From assembly GCF_026247885.1 (NCBI RefSeq), contig NZ_CP110921.1, positions 1,917,001-1,981,000 on the forward strand: a stretch of DNA of 64,000 bases. The letters are read 5' to 3'. Below are positions 31,477 through 40,297 of this stretch, piece after piece. Both the position numbers and the translations under genes were made by a program. Numbering within the stretch: position 1 is the first letter of the stretch; each line of letters opens with the position of its first letter. Origin of the DNA: Methylococcus mesophilus. Lineage in GTDB: Bacteria; Pseudomonadota; Gammaproteobacteria; Methylococcales; Methylococcaceae. The notes under the pieces are model-generated. The model saw only the letters and a list, made by a program, of their open reading frames with translations, ran no database searches and was not told where the DNA came from.

Positions 31477-32766
31477 ATGCTTCCCCACTTGGCCGGCCGC
31501 CTGTACGGAACGCCGCTCCTCATCGCCCGACCGAAGCTCGAGGTGATCCTGGCGGTGTTGGGCGCCCGGATCGGGCTGCCGGCAGCGGATACCCCGGTGC
31601 CGGCGCCGATGCCCAGGGCTGCCGCCCAAGCCCTTCCGGGCATCGCCGTGATCCTGATCCACGGCACCCTGGTGCGACGGACGCTGGGGCTGGACGCAAA
31701 TTCCGGGTTGACCTCGTATGCCGAGATCGGCGCCCAGCTCGATGCCGCGCTGCGGGATCCCGAGGTCGCCGGCATCCTGCTCGACATCGACTCGCCCGGC
31801 GGCGAATCCGGCGGGGTGTTCGAGCTGGCGGCGAAGATCCGCGCGGGCACTTCGCACAAACCGATCTGGGCCCATGCCAACGATACGGCGTTCTCGGCCG
31901 CCTATGCGATCGCCGCCGGCGCCTCGCGCGTGACCCTGGCGCAGACCGGCGGGGTCGGCTCGATCGGGGTGATCGCCCTGCACGTCGACCAGTCGGTCAA
32001 GGATGCCCGCGAGGGACTGACCTACACCGCGCTCTATGCCGGCCATCACAAGAACGACCTCAATCCGCACGCGCCGCTCTCGCCGCAGGCGGCCGCCGCG
32101 CTCCAAACGGAAGTGGACCGGCTCTACGCGATCTTCGTCCGGGATGTGGCGGTATTGCGGCAACTGCCGGAAACGGCGGTACGCGCCACCGAGGCCGGAC
32201 TGTTCTTCGGCGAGGACGCCGTATCCGCAGGACTCGCCGACGGCGTGCTCGGCTTCGAGGCAGTGCTGAGCGAATTCGCCGACGCGCTGCAGGCCCAGCG
32301 CCGACTGAGCGTCATACAGGCCCACCAAACCCCGGTGATTTCAACACGAATCATGGAGAACCCCATGCTCGAAAACCCTGCCGAACCGATCGCCCCTGCC
32401 CAGTTGGGTGAGGAAACATCCAGGGATCCGAACCCCGGGCCGTCGGCCACGACGGACGGATCCGTCCCGCAGGTGGCGAGTTCCTTACCACCGTCCCCGG
32501 AAACCGGCCAAGCCGACGCCCACCATGAGGCCCGTGCCGAAGCCCAGGCCATCGCCGAGCTCTGCCTGATCGCCGGCGCGGCCTCGCGCACCGCGGAGTT
32601 CCTGGCGGCCGGCATGAGCGAGGCCCAGGTGCGGCGCGCCTTGCTGGCGGCGCGGGCCGAGACGCCCGAGATCGCTTCCCGCATCCAGGTCGATGCGGGA
32701 ACCTCGGTTCGGCCCGAGGCGAGCCCGGTGGTCGCCGCCGTCCAGAAACTCATCGCCCGGAGCTGA
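31477..32766 (+). CDS. prohead protease (S49/ClpP fold) with C-terminal scaffold region
   Basis: This 429-residue protein is like lambda GpC. The protease part has LDIDSPGGESGGVFELAAKI, NDTAFSAAYAIAAGAS with the nucleophilic serine, and TGGVGSIGVI. The last ~135 residues are acidic/helical and low-complexity, typical of a scaffold, and can be made from an internal start (separate entry). It lies 60 bases from the start of the embedded TA pair, then is followed closely by the decoration protein gene. Confidence 0.88.
   Translation: MLPHLAGRLYGTPLLIARPKLEVILAVLGARIGLPAADTPVPAPMPRAAAQALPGIAVILIHGTLVRRTLGLDANSGLTSYAEIGAQLDAALRDPEVAGILLDIDSPGGESGGVFELAAKIRAGTSHKPIWAHANDTAFSAAYAIAAGASRVTLAQTGGVGSIGVIALHVDQSVKDAREGLTYTALYAGHHKNDLNPHAPLSPQAAAALQTEVDRLYAIFVRDVAVLRQLPETAVRATEAGLFFGEDAVSAGLADGVLGFEAVLSEFADALQAQRRLSVIQAHQTPVISTRIMENPMLENPAEPIAPAQLGEETSRDPNPGPSATTDGSVPQVASSLPPSPETGQADAHHEARAEAQAIAELCLIAGAASRTAEFLAAGMSEAQVRRALLAARAETPEIASRIQVDAGTSVRPEASPVVAAVQKLIARS
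32365..32766 (+). CDS. nested scaffold protein candidate (internal start in protease gene)
   Basis: In-frame ATG codons lie at 32353 and 32365. The first is part of ATGGAG, so GGAGA sits five bases before the second, a good ribosome site. Translation from 32365 gives 133 residues identical to the protease C terminus. Lambda makes its scaffold Nu3 in the same way from inside gene C. Not proven here. Confidence 0.5.
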   Translation: MLENPAEPIAPAQLGEETSRDPNPGPSATTDGSVPQVASSLPPSPETGQADAHHEARAEAQAIAELCLIAGAASRTAEFLAAGMSEAQVRRALLAARAETPEIASRIQVDAGTSVRPEASPVVAAVQKLIARS

Positions 32767-32769
32767 GCC

Positions 32770-33147
32770 ATGCCCAAGCTGCGCGAACCCAAGAACCTCG
32801 GCGATCTCTTGAAGTACGAGGCGCCCAACCGCTATTCCCGCGACCTCGCCCCGGTGGCCCTGGGCCAGAAGCTGGCACTGGGGGCAGTGGTGGCGCGTGA
32901 GCCGGCCGGCGCTCGGCTGCAGGCGCTCGATCCCGCCGCGACGGATAGCTTGGCCCAGGCGGTGGGGGTGCTGATCGAAGCGGTCGATGCCACCGCGGCC
33001 GAAGTCCCGCAGGCCCTGCTGCTTGCCCGCCATGCCATCGTGTCCGACCCGTCCCTGGCGTGGCCGGCCGGCATCACCCCGGCCCAGAAGACCACCGCGA
33101 TCGCCCAGTTGCAAGCGCTGGGCATCCTCGTCCGCACCGGAGCCTGA
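32770..33147 (+). CDS. head decoration protein (gpD-like)
   Basis: This 125-residue protein of the lambda gpD family stabilises the expanded capsid. Landmarks are NRYSRDLAPVALGQKLALGA, GVLIEAVDATAAEVPQALLL and a C-terminal LQALGILVRTG. It lies between the protease/scaffold and major capsid genes, the lambda order. Confidence 0.88.
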   Translation: MPKLREPKNLGDLLKYEAPNRYSRDLAPVALGQKLALGAVVAREPAGARLQALDPAATDSLAQAVGVLIEAVDATAAEVPQALLLARHAIVSDPSLAWPAGITPAQKTTAIAQLQALGILVRTGA

Positions 33148-33149
33148 TC

Positions 33150-34151
33150 ATGCAGAACCCGTTTCACAATCCCGCCTTTTCGATGGCGGCGCTGACGGCC
33201 GCCATCAACATCATTCCCAATCGCTACGGCCGGCTGGAGGATCTGAACCTGATGCCGGTGAAACCGGTGCGGCAGCGCCAGATCCTGGTCGAGGAGCGCA
33301 ACGGCGTGCTGAACCTGTTGCCGACCCTGCCACCGGGGGCGCCGGGCACGGTGGGCGTCCGCGGCAAGCGCACCCTGCGCTCGTTCGTGATTCCGCACAT
33401 CCCCCACGACGACGTGGTGCTGCCGGAGGAGGTCCAGGGCATCCGTGCCTTCGGCTCGGAGACCGAGCTGGAGGCGGTGGCCGGGGTGATGGCGCGCCAT
33501 CTGGAGACCATGCGCAACAAGCATGCGATCACCCTGGAGCATCTGCGTATGGGCGCGCTCAAGGGAGTGATCCTGGATGCCGACGGCTCGGTGCTGTACG
33601 ACCTCTACGACGAGTTCGACATCCCGCCGAAGACGGTCGGGTTTCAGCTGGGCACGGCCACCACCGACGTCAAGGCGCGATGCATGGAGGTGCTGGCCCA
33701 CATCGAGGACAGCCTGCTGGGCGAGTTCATGACCGAGGTGCATTGCCTGTGCTCGCCGGAGTTCCTCGCTGCGCTGACCGGGCACAAGGACGTCAAGACG
33801 GCCTTCACCCACTGGCAACAAGGCGCGATCCTCATCAACGACGTGCGCCGCGGCTTCACCTTCGGCGGCATCACCTTCGAGGAGTACCGCGGCCGCGCCA
33901 CCGACGTGCACGGGGTGACCCGGCGCTTCATCGCCGCCGGCGAGGCCCATGCCTTCCCGCTGGGCACCGTCGATACCTTCGCCACCTATGTCGCCCCGGC
34001 CGATTTCAACGAAACGGTGAACACCTTGGGCCAGCCGCTCTATGCCAAGCAGGCCCCGCGCCAGTTCGACCGCGGCACCGATCTCCACACCCAGTCCAAC
34101 CCGCTGCCGATGTGCCACCGGCCGGGGCTGCTGGTCAAGCTGACGGTCTAG
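33150..34151 (+). CDS. major capsid protein (gpE family, HK97 fold)
   Basis: This 333-residue capsid protein of the lambda E family has landmarks INIIPNRYGRLEDLNLMPVK, RSFVIPHIPHDDVVLPEEVQ, FGSETELEAVAGVMARHLET and the C-terminal PLPMCHRPGLLVKLTV. The length fits gpE (341). It starts 2 bases after the decoration gene stop. It assembles the icosahedral shell. Confidence 0.93.
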   Translation: MQNPFHNPAFSMAALTAAINIIPNRYGRLEDLNLMPVKPVRQRQILVEERNGVLNLLPTLPPGAPGTVGVRGKRTLRSFVIPHIPHDDVVLPEEVQGIRAFGSETELEAVAGVMARHLETMRNKHAITLEHLRMGALKGVILDADGSVLYDLYDEFDIPPKTVGFQLGTATTDVKARCMEVLAHIEDSLLGEFMTEVHCLCSPEFLAALTGHKDVKTAFTHWQQGAILINDVRRGFTFGGITFEEYRGRATDVHGVTRRFIAAGEAHAFPLGTVDTFATYVAPADFNETVNTLGQPLYAKQAPRQFDRGTDLHTQSNPLPMCHRPGLLVKLTV

Positions 34152-34153
34152 GG

Positions 34154-34462
34154 ATGGACCTCGATGCGGTCAATGCGGTGTGCCTGTCGACCTTCGGCGA
34201 GACGGTGATCCTGTGGCCGGACCGGACCGATCCGCCGCCGGTACACCTGACGGGGATCGTCTCGGTCCCGGCCGGACTGGAACGCCCGGGGCCGATGGGC
34301 GCGCCCCGTCCCGAGGCGGACCCGCGACTGACCGTGCGGAGTGCGGACCTGCCTGCGGTTCGCATGGGCGATCCCCTGAAGCTGCGTGGCCTCCCCTACG
34401 GCATCGCCTCCCGCCTCGATCGCCTGGACGGCCTGACCACCTTGATCCTGCGGCCCCGATGA
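34154..34462 (+). CDS. head-tail joining protein (gpFII-like)
   Basis: This 102-residue protein starts two bases after the capsid gene stop. It is strand-rich: FGETVILWPDRTDPPPVHLT, DPLKLRGLPYGIASRLDRLD. Position and length fit the FII-type joining protein family, though motifs are weak. Its stop overlaps the next ATG. Confidence 0.65.
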   Translation: MDLDAVNAVCLSTFGETVILWPDRTDPPPVHLTGIVSVPAGLERPGPMGAPRPEADPRLTVRSADLPAVRMGDPLKLRGLPYGIASRLDRLDGLTTLILRPR

Positions 34463-34785
34463 ACGCCCCGCCGAAGAAGCTCCTGCTGGTGTCGCCCCAC
34501 GGCAATGGCGATGAGGTCCGGCTGGCCCTGCAGATCATCCTGGTGACGATCTGGTCGGGGCTGGTGGCCCAGCTCAATCGATGGCGGCGCCATCCCCGGC
34601 CGTGGCGGCCGTGCCTGTGGTGCCTGCTGGTCGACGTCGTGTCCTGCAGCCTGGTCGGCTTCTCGGTGTGGCTGCTGGCCGAGCGGGAGGGCCTGGGCTA
34701 CTACGAGAGCCTGTGGGCGGCGATCGTCGCCGGGCATCTCGGGGCGCGCTGGTTCGGTTTGCTGATCCATTCGAGTCGGGGCTAG
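34459..34785 (+). CDS. small multi-span membrane protein, holin-like
   Basis: This 108-residue protein has three hydrophobic stretches (LALQIILVTIWSGLVAQL, CLWCLLVDVVSCSLVGFSVW, SLWAAIVAGHLGARWFGLLI) that read as membrane helices. This resembles HP1/P2-type phage holins. It sits among head-tail genes and far from the lysozyme gene, so holin is a tentative call. It is coupled to the preceding gene by ATGA. Confidence 0.6.
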   Translation: MNAPPKKLLLVSPHGNGDEVRLALQIILVTIWSGLVAQLNRWRRHPRPWRPCLWCLLVDVVSCSLVGFSVWLLAEREGLGYYESLWAAIVAGHLGARWFGLLIHSSRG

Positions 34786-34794
34786 GCAACAGGC

Positions 34795-35307
34795 ATGAGT
34801 CTCGGCTTGCGCGTGCAGCTGCACGGCGATACCGCTCAGGATTTGCGCCGCTTGCCGGCGGTGCTGCGCAAAGCGTCCCGCCGGGCGGTGGGCCAGACCG
34901 CGCGGGAGACCCGCGAGGCGATGGTCCGAGCGATCGGAGCGACCTACGGCATTCCGCTGAGGGCGCTGCGCTCGCGCCGGGTGCAGGCGTATCTGCGGCT
35001 GGCAGGAGTCCGCGCCCGGGTCTGGACCGGCCACGCCCCGATCAAGGCCGCCTATGTCGGCCGCCTGCGCCAGGAGGAGTGGGGCAGCAGCGCCGGGGCC
35101 TATCTCTTTCCCGGCAGCTTCGTCGCCCGGATGCCCAGCGGCCATCGCGGTGTGTTCCACCGGGCAGGCCACGCATCGTTACCGATTATCGAGGACGTGG
35201 TGGCCTTGCCCAAGGTGCCGGCCCTGGCCGAGGCGCTGGCGACCCGGGCCACGCTGCGGCTGGCCGCGCTGATCCGCGAAATGACGCAGGACGCGCTGCC
35301 GCGATGA
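34795..35307 (+). CDS. minor tail protein (gpZ-like)
   Basis: This 170-residue protein has the gpZ-type beginning LPAVLRKASRRAVGQTARET, then RALRSRRVQAYLRLAGVRAR and VFHRAGHASLPIIEDVVAL. In lambda gpZ is needed for head-tail joining or tail completion. It lies between the joining protein and the tail terminator, in the lambda order. Its stop overlaps the next ATG. Confidence 0.75.
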   Translation: MSLGLRVQLHGDTAQDLRRLPAVLRKASRRAVGQTARETREAMVRAIGATYGIPLRALRSRRVQAYLRLAGVRARVWTGHAPIKAAYVGRLRQEEWGSSAGAYLFPGSFVARMPSGHRGVFHRAGHASLPIIEDVVALPKVPALAEALATRATLRLAALIREMTQDALPR

Positions 35308-35741
35308 TCACCAGCATGTTCGAGATCGAGCCGGCGCTGATCCTACGCCTGCGCGACACCCTGCCGGAGTTCGTCACGGTGGACAGCGTCGGCGTCCTGG
35401 CCGGGGTGCAGAACCTGGAGCCGCTCTGTCCGGCCGCCCTGGTGCTGCCCTTGGGCTTCGCCGGGCCGGTCGGGACGCCGCCGCCCAACGTTTTCCTGGC
35501 CGAGCGCCAGCGCTGGCAGATTACGGTGTGTGTCGCCCACGCTCCGCCGGCCAGCACCGTGGTGACGGGCGGCGAATACGTGCTGCGGATTCTGCGTGCG
35601 CTGGAGCACTGGTCCCCGCAACCGGGCTGGGGCCGGCTGAAGCACGTCGGCCTGGACGACCCCTGGTTCGATCTCGGCCATGTCGAGTTCTCCCTGGTGT
35701 TCGAGGTGCGTCCGCTGCCGCTGGACACCGGGACCCCGTGA
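35304..35741 (+). CDS. tail terminator protein
   Basis: This 145-residue protein has landmarks PALILRLRDTLPEFVTVDSV and QRWQITVCVAHAPPASTVVT, ending with VEFSLVFEVRPLPLD. It resembles the gpU/Gp37-type tail terminators that cap the tube and join the head. It directly precedes the tail tube gene, which supports the assignment. Confidence 0.7.
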   Translation: MITSMFEIEPALILRLRDTLPEFVTVDSVGVLAGVQNLEPLCPAALVLPLGFAGPVGTPPPNVFLAERQRWQITVCVAHAPPASTVVTGGEYVLRILRALEHWSPQPGWGRLKHVGLDDPWFDLGHVEFSLVFEVRPLPLDTGTP

Positions 35742-35802
35742 CGCCCGGTCGGCGTCAATCTTCCTTTCCTTTAATCCATCCATTTTTCTAAGGAGTTGAC
35801 AC

Positions 35803-36306
35803 ATGACTACGACCGCCATGCTTTTGACCGGCACCATCAAGGGCGCCGTTGGCGCCGGTGCCCCGGTGGACCTGGGCAATGCCGCCCTGGACCTCAGCAT
35901 CGAGGAGGACACCAAGGAACTGGCCGATTACCAGAACCCGGGCGGCGGCTCGATCGCGTCCTTGAGCCGCATCAAGTCGGTCACGCTGAAACTGAAGTTG
36001 TGGTCGATCAGCAAGGAGAACCTGGCGCTGGCCACCCGCGGCACGGTGAGCGGCAACAGCATCGAGGCGCTGACCCAGACCGCGGAGGACTGGCACATCA
36101 CTTTCGACGGCGTCAACGAGGTCAACGGCGATGCCGTGGCCTACGACTTCTACAAGGTGAAGTTCTCGCCGGCCAGCAGCCTGCCCGGCCCCGGTACGGA
36201 GGATTTCGCCGTGCTGGAGCTGACCGGCAAGGTCCTGAAGGACACCAGCAAGACCGGTGCGGGCGTCAGCCAGTACTTCAAGGCCACCATCACCCCGGCG
36301 GTGTAG
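35803..36306 (+). CDS. major tail tube protein
   Basis: This 167-residue tail tube protein contains MLLTGTIKGAVGAGAPVDLG, LSIEEDTKELADYQNPGGG and YDFYKVKFSPASSLPGPGTE, a pattern of siphophage tube proteins with a beta-barrel. AGGAG lies six bases before the ATG at 35803, consistent with high expression. It is followed by the chaperone gene. Confidence 0.82.
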   Translation: MTTTAMLLTGTIKGAVGAGAPVDLGNAALDLSIEEDTKELADYQNPGGGSIASLSRIKSVTLKLKLWSISKENLALATRGTVSGNSIEALTQTAEDWHITFDGVNEVNGDAVAYDFYKVKFSPASSLPGPGTEDFAVLELTGKVLKDTSKTGAGVSQYFKATITPAV

Positions 36307-36312
36307 TCCCCC

Positions 36313-36672
36313 ATGGCAGAGCTCGACACCACGAACCCGAAAGGACTCCGGCAGGAGCGCACCATCGAGGCCGGCGGCCGCAAGGTCGTGGTGCGCGAGC
36401 TGACCGTGGGCGAGGTCCGGGCCTGGCTGAAGGACGCCAACGCCGAATTGGATCGCAACGACCTGGTGGCGCTGGCGCTGTTCGCGGACATCACCCTGGA
36501 CGATCTGACCCGATTCTCGGACCTCTCCCGGGCCGAGCTCGATGCCATGCTGCCGTCGGAGCTGGACAAGGTGCGGGAGGCGGCCAAGAGCCTGAACCCG
36601 CATTTTTTCGGGCTCCGCGAACGCCTGGCCAACGCGGCCCAGGCGGCCGCTACGGCGCCGCCGGCAACCTAG
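36313..36672 (+). CDS. tail assembly chaperone, short form (gpG-like)
   Basis: This 119-residue chaperone lies between the tube and tape measure genes. It begins TNPKGLRQERTIEAGGRKVV and ends with SLNPHFFGLRERLANAAQAA. The position and the frameshift site near its end match gpG, which escorts the tape measure protein. A minority of ribosomes would make the extended form (separate entry). Confidence 0.82.
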   Translation: MAELDTTNPKGLRQERTIEAGGRKVVVRELTVGEVRAWLKDANAELDRNDLVALALFADITLDDLTRFSDLSRAELDAMLPSELDKVREAAKSLNPHFFGLRERLANAAQAAATAPPAT

Positions 36673-36779
36673 AGAATTTGGAGATGACGGCGCTGGCGCT
36701 GATCGAGCGCGGCCACGCCGGCGTCTGGCATTACCCCTGGCGGCTGTTCCTGCAGGCGCGTTTGATGCGGCGACGCTAG
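36313..36779 (+). CDS. tail assembly chaperone, -1 frameshift extended form (gpGT-like)
   Basis: If ribosomes slip -1 at TTTTTTC (36603-36609), the product leaves the short form after NPHFF and continues in the other frame with RAPRTPGQRG... to the stop at 36779, adding about 56 residues that include MTALALIERGHAGVWHYPWR. This matches the lambda G/GT and P2 E/E' design. The extension has a codon pattern like real protein and ends 4 bases before the tape measure ATG. Confidence 0.75.
36603..36609 (+). other. slippery heptamer T-TTT-TTC
   Basis: In the chaperone frame the codons are CAT TTT TTC, so both tRNAs can re-pair after slipping back one base. P2 gene E' uses the related TTTTTTG. A GC-rich stretch follows that could fold as stimulator. 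Confidence 0.75.
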
Positions 36780-36783
36780 GCCC

Positions 36784-39700
36784 ATGACGACTTTCAAGAC
36801 GGTCATCGAGATCGCGGCGAACACGGCCGCGGCCGAGAAGGGGCTCGGCAACGTCGCGGCGCAGGTCGACCGGTTGACGGGATCGCTCCGGCGCATCGGG
36901 CAGTATACCGTCGGCGCGTTCGGGGCCGCCGAAGCCCTGCAGGCTGCCCGCGATCTGGGCAAACTCTCCGACCAGTACCGCAACCTCGAAGGCCGGGTCA
37001 AGCTTGCCGCCGGTTCCCAATCCCAGTTCACCGAGGCGCAGCGGGCGCTGTTCGCCATCGCCCAGAACAACGCGCAAGCCCTGAACGGCGTCTCTCAATT
37101 GTATTCCCGCATCGCCAAGGGCGCCGGGGAAATGGGCGTGTCGCAGCAACAAGTGCTGAGCATCATCGACTCGGTCGCCAAATCCTTCCGGATTTCCGGC
37201 GCCTCGGCGGAAGAGGCCTCGGGCGCCACCCTGCAGTTCTCCCAGGCGCTGGCCTCCGGCGTGCTGCGCGGCGACGAATTCAACTCGATCATGGAGCAAT
37301 CGCCGCGGCTGGCCCAGGCCATCGCCGACGGACTCGACGTGCCGATCGGCAAGCTACGCGCCATGGCCGAAGCCGGCGAACTGACGACTCAGAAGGTTGT
37401 CGGCGCGCTGCAAAAGGCTAAGGCCAGCATCGACGCCGATGCCGCCGGGCTGCCCGATACCATCGAGCAGGCCATGGTGCGCTGGGACAACGCCGCGCTG
37501 AAGTTCGTCGGCACCTCGCCCGAGATCACCCGCGCGGCCGAGACCATCGCCGCCGCGATCAATACCGCGGCGGGCAACATCGACACGATCGCCAACGGGG
37601 TCGAGATAGCGGGATCGTTGTTGGTCGCGGTGCTGGCGGGCAAAGGTACGGCCGCCGTGGCGGCCTTCGCCGGGAGCCAGGCCCGGCTGGTGCAAGCGAA
37701 TCTGGCGGCGGCGACCGCAGCGCGGAACCACGCCCTCAATGAGGAATACAACGCCCGTGCCATGCTGGCTTCCGCCGAAGCTGCAGTAGCGAACGCCTCC
37801 GGCATGGCGCGGTTGGCCGCGGTCGAAACAGCGCTGGTGCCGGCATCGCAGCGCCTGGCCGTCGCCCAGGCGGAAGTGGCGGCCAGCGCCGGACCGCTCA
37901 AGATTGCACTGGGTGGTCTGGCCTCCTTCCTCGGCGGTCCTACCGGTATCGCAGTGTTGCTGCTGACGGCGGTGTCCGCCTGGCATCTATTCGGCAGCGC
38001 CGCAGAATCGGAACTGGAGCGCGTAATCCGGAAGCGCCGAGAACTCGCCAAGGAAACCGGCAAGGACACCCGCGGCAAGTCCGAAACCGATCTGAGCCTG
38101 CTCCAGGACGAAGCCGCGGTGAAGAAGCAGGAAGCCGTGGTCGCCCGGTTGGCGGCTCGTTACAAGGAGGTGGGCCAGGCGGCGGACCAGGCGTTCATGG
38201 GCGGCAAGCTCGGGCGGGAGCTGGTAGGCGAAACCGCGCTGCTCCGAGAAATGCAGGCCGAGCTGGTCAAGCGCAAGCAGGCCGCGACCGACAGTGGCGA
38301 TGCGCTGAAGGCCAAGGAAAAACAGGTCCAGCAGAGCCTCAATGACACCAAGTACGCCCTCAAGGACGCCACTACCCAGGCCGAGACCTACTACAAGCGC
38401 CGGGTCGATGCGATCGATGCCATAGAACAGACCGGCATCACGCGGATCATCCAGACCCCGCCGACGCAGCCCGTCCCCGGCGAGTCCAGCACCTTAGGGA
38501 GCACGGCCCAGCCCAACAACAAGGCCAAGACCGAGCTGGAGCAGGCCCAGGCCGTGTTTAGGCTCCAGCAGCAGGCAGAACAGGCCCGGCTGACTGCGGC
38601 GCGGGACTACGCCAATCAGCGCCTCGCTCTGGTAGATCAGGTCTACGGCAGGGAAATCGCCAAGTACAAGGACGGGGAAGACAAGAAGACCGCGCTGGAG
38701 CGTGAATCGCTGCAAGCCCGCCGGGCGATCTACACCGAGCTGGAAGCGGCCTACACGGCCAGCATCGACAAGCTGGTCGCTCAAGAGCGCAGGCTGCGGG
38801 ATGAGGCGGTCGCCGCAGCGAAGGCGCGCCAGGACATCGAGCTGGAAACCGCGCAAGCGGTCAAAAGCATGGCGCAGGGCGCGGCCTCGACCGAGGAGGC
38901 GGCACGTGCGCAGTACCTGGAACTGCAAAGGCTGATTGCCGAACAGCAAAGCGCGCTCGCCGCCGGCAACCTGGACCTTTCCAAACAGGCCGGCAATCAG
39001 GCGAAGGGGATCGCCGAGGCGCTGGGCCAGCAGATTGCCTCCGCGCTGCGGGACGTGAAGCAGAAGATCGCCGAACAGGGCAAAACGGCGGATGCCGCCA
39101 ACCCGCCCATCGACCACCAGGGAAACTGGTGGGACCAGGAATTCGGCGCGGCCGCCAAGGATCAGAGCGGCCAGTTTATCCGCAATGCTCCGGCCCAGCC
39201 CGAACCGCTCAAGCCCGACCTCGGCACGCAGCAGGATTTGCAGAAGCTGATCCAACTGCGCCAGGAGATCGGCCAGCTGCTGGCCGATGCCGAGACCAAG
39301 ACCGGGCAGACCGCAACGCATCAGGCCGAGCAGACCGCCCAGCAAATCCAGACCGCCATGCAGTCCGCGCAAAGCGTGGGGGCCGAGATCGACAAGATCG
39401 ACCAGCAGCTCCGACACGGCTTCAACCTGGACATCAAGGCCGATCCTGCCGCGCTGCAAGCCCTGCAAACCCAACTCGCCGAGCTGCTACGGCCCGAGAC
39501 CAAGATCATCAACATCAAGGTGGTCAAGGACGGCAACTCGATCACCGCAACGCCCGACGGCTCCGCCCTCCCCGATACCGGCCTGACCGTGCCCGGCTAC
39601 CGCCGCGGCGGCTGGATCAAGGGCTACGGCGGAGGCGACCGCATCCCCGCCCTGTTGGAGGAAGGCGAATTCGTGCTGCGCAAGGAGGCGGTGCGCAAGC

Positions 39701-39951
39701 TCGGCCTCGACAAGCTGTACGCCCTCAACAACTTAGCCCTCCCCCGTTTCAGCATCGGCGGCTACGTGGCGCAAGCACTGCCGGCGTTCGATGCGTCGCT
39801 CACGCGCTCCAGTGACGGCGGCCAGCCGGTGCATATCCATCTGCCCGGCATACCGGGTTCGTTCCCCCTCAACGGCGACCCGCAAGTGGTGGCGGCGCTT
39901 AAGCGCGAGGTGGCACGGGCGGCGCTGAAGCACGGGCGGATCGTGCGATGA
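36784..39951 (+). CDS. tail tape measure protein
   Basis: This 1055-residue tape measure protein has an N-terminal helical domain (NTAAAEKGLGNVAAQVDRLT), a conserved segment FRISGASAEEASGATLQFSQ followed by ALASGVLRGDEFNSIMEQSP, hydrophobic helices around 280-410, and long charged coiled coils (KKTALERESLQARRAIYTEL). The end has GGWIKGYGGGDRIPALLEEG, common in these proteins. At 0.15 nm per residue the tail would be about 160 nm long, which fits a siphophage. Confidence 0.93.
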   Translation: MTTFKTVIEIAANTAAAEKGLGNVAAQVDRLTGSLRRIGQYTVGAFGAAEALQAARDLGKLSDQYRNLEGRVKLAAGSQSQFTEAQRALFAIAQNNAQALNGVSQLYSRIAKGAGEMGVSQQQVLSIIDSVAKSFRISGASAEEASGATLQFSQALASGVLRGDEFNSIMEQSPRLAQAIADGLDVPIGKLRAMAEAGELTTQKVVGALQKAKASIDADAAGLPDTIEQAMVRWDNAALKFVGTSPEITRAAETIAAAINTAAGNIDTIANGVEIAGSLLVAVLAGKGTAAVAAFAGSQARLVQANLAAATAARNHALNEEYNARAMLASAEAAVANASGMARLAAVETALVPASQRLAVAQAEVAASAGPLKIALGGLASFLGGPTGIAVLLLTAVSAWHLFGSAAESELERVIRKRRELAKETGKDTRGKSETDLSLLQDEAAVKKQEAVVARLAARYKEVGQAADQAFMGGKLGRELVGETALLREMQAELVKRKQAATDSGDALKAKEKQVQQSLNDTKYALKDATTQAETYYKRRVDAIDAIEQTGITRIIQTPPTQPVPGESSTLGSTAQPNNKAKTELEQAQAVFRLQQQAEQARLTAARDYANQRLALVDQVYGREIAKYKDGEDKKTALERESLQARRAIYTELEAAYTASIDKLVAQERRLRDEAVAAAKARQDIELETAQAVKSMAQGAASTEEAARAQYLELQRLIAEQQSALAAGNLDLSKQAGNQAKGIAEALGQQIASALRDVKQKIAEQGKTADAANPPIDHQGNWWDQEFGAAAKDQSGQFIRNAPAQPEPLKPDLGTQQDLQKLIQLRQEIGQLLADAETKTGQTATHQAEQTAQQIQTAMQSAQSVGAEIDKIDQQLRHGFNLDIKADPAALQALQTQLAELLRPETKIINIKVVKDGNSITATPDGSALPDTGLTVPGYRRGGWIKGYGGGDRIPALLEEGEFVLRKEAVRKLGLDKLYALNNLALPRFSIGGYVAQALPAFDASLTRSSDGGQPVHIHLPGIPGSFPLNGDPQVVAALKREVARAALKHGRIVR

Positions 39952-39979
39952 GTTTCCCAACCGACAGGAGCAATACCCG

Positions 39980-40255
39980 ATGAATCCGATCTTACGCTGG
40001 GCGCTCTGGCTTGTAGTGCAGGCCGTCTCCGGCATCACCAAGGAGCAATGGGGCCTGATCCAGGACAAGGTGGCGGCTCTGGAAACCCGGACGATCAAAG
40101 GGATCGTCGACAAGACCACGCTGAACGACATCAAGAAGAAGGAGGCGGCAGCCTACATCGGCACCTTCGTCAGCGGTGTCCGAACCAACGTCGTCCATTT
40201 CCTCATCGAGGCCGCGCTGTGGTTCGTGCGGTCGTTCGGCGTGAAAGCGCCCTGA
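39980..40255 (+). CDS. phage protein of unknown function, small, near lysis genes
   Basis: This 91-residue protein has a hydrophobic start (ILRWALWLVVQAVSG) and a hydrophobic helix near the end (VHFLIEAALWFVRSFG), with a charged middle (TRTIKGIVDKTTLNDIKKKE). GGAG lies before the ATG. It may be a membrane-associated lysis or tail protein. Family unknown to me. Confidence 0.6.
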   Translation: MNPILRWALWLVVQAVSGITKEQWGLIQDKVAALETRTIKGIVDKTTLNDIKKKEAAAYIGTFVSGVRTNVVHFLIEAALWFVRSFGVKAP

Positions 40256-40297
40256 CGTGCATAAAAACACGGTGAATTTCGACAGGAGGGCGGCGAT

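Noticed and set aside
36684-36779. Separate small gene starting at ATG 36684 after the chaperone
   Set aside because: Ribosome site lies only one base before the ATG; the in-phase slippery heptamer explains this frame better.
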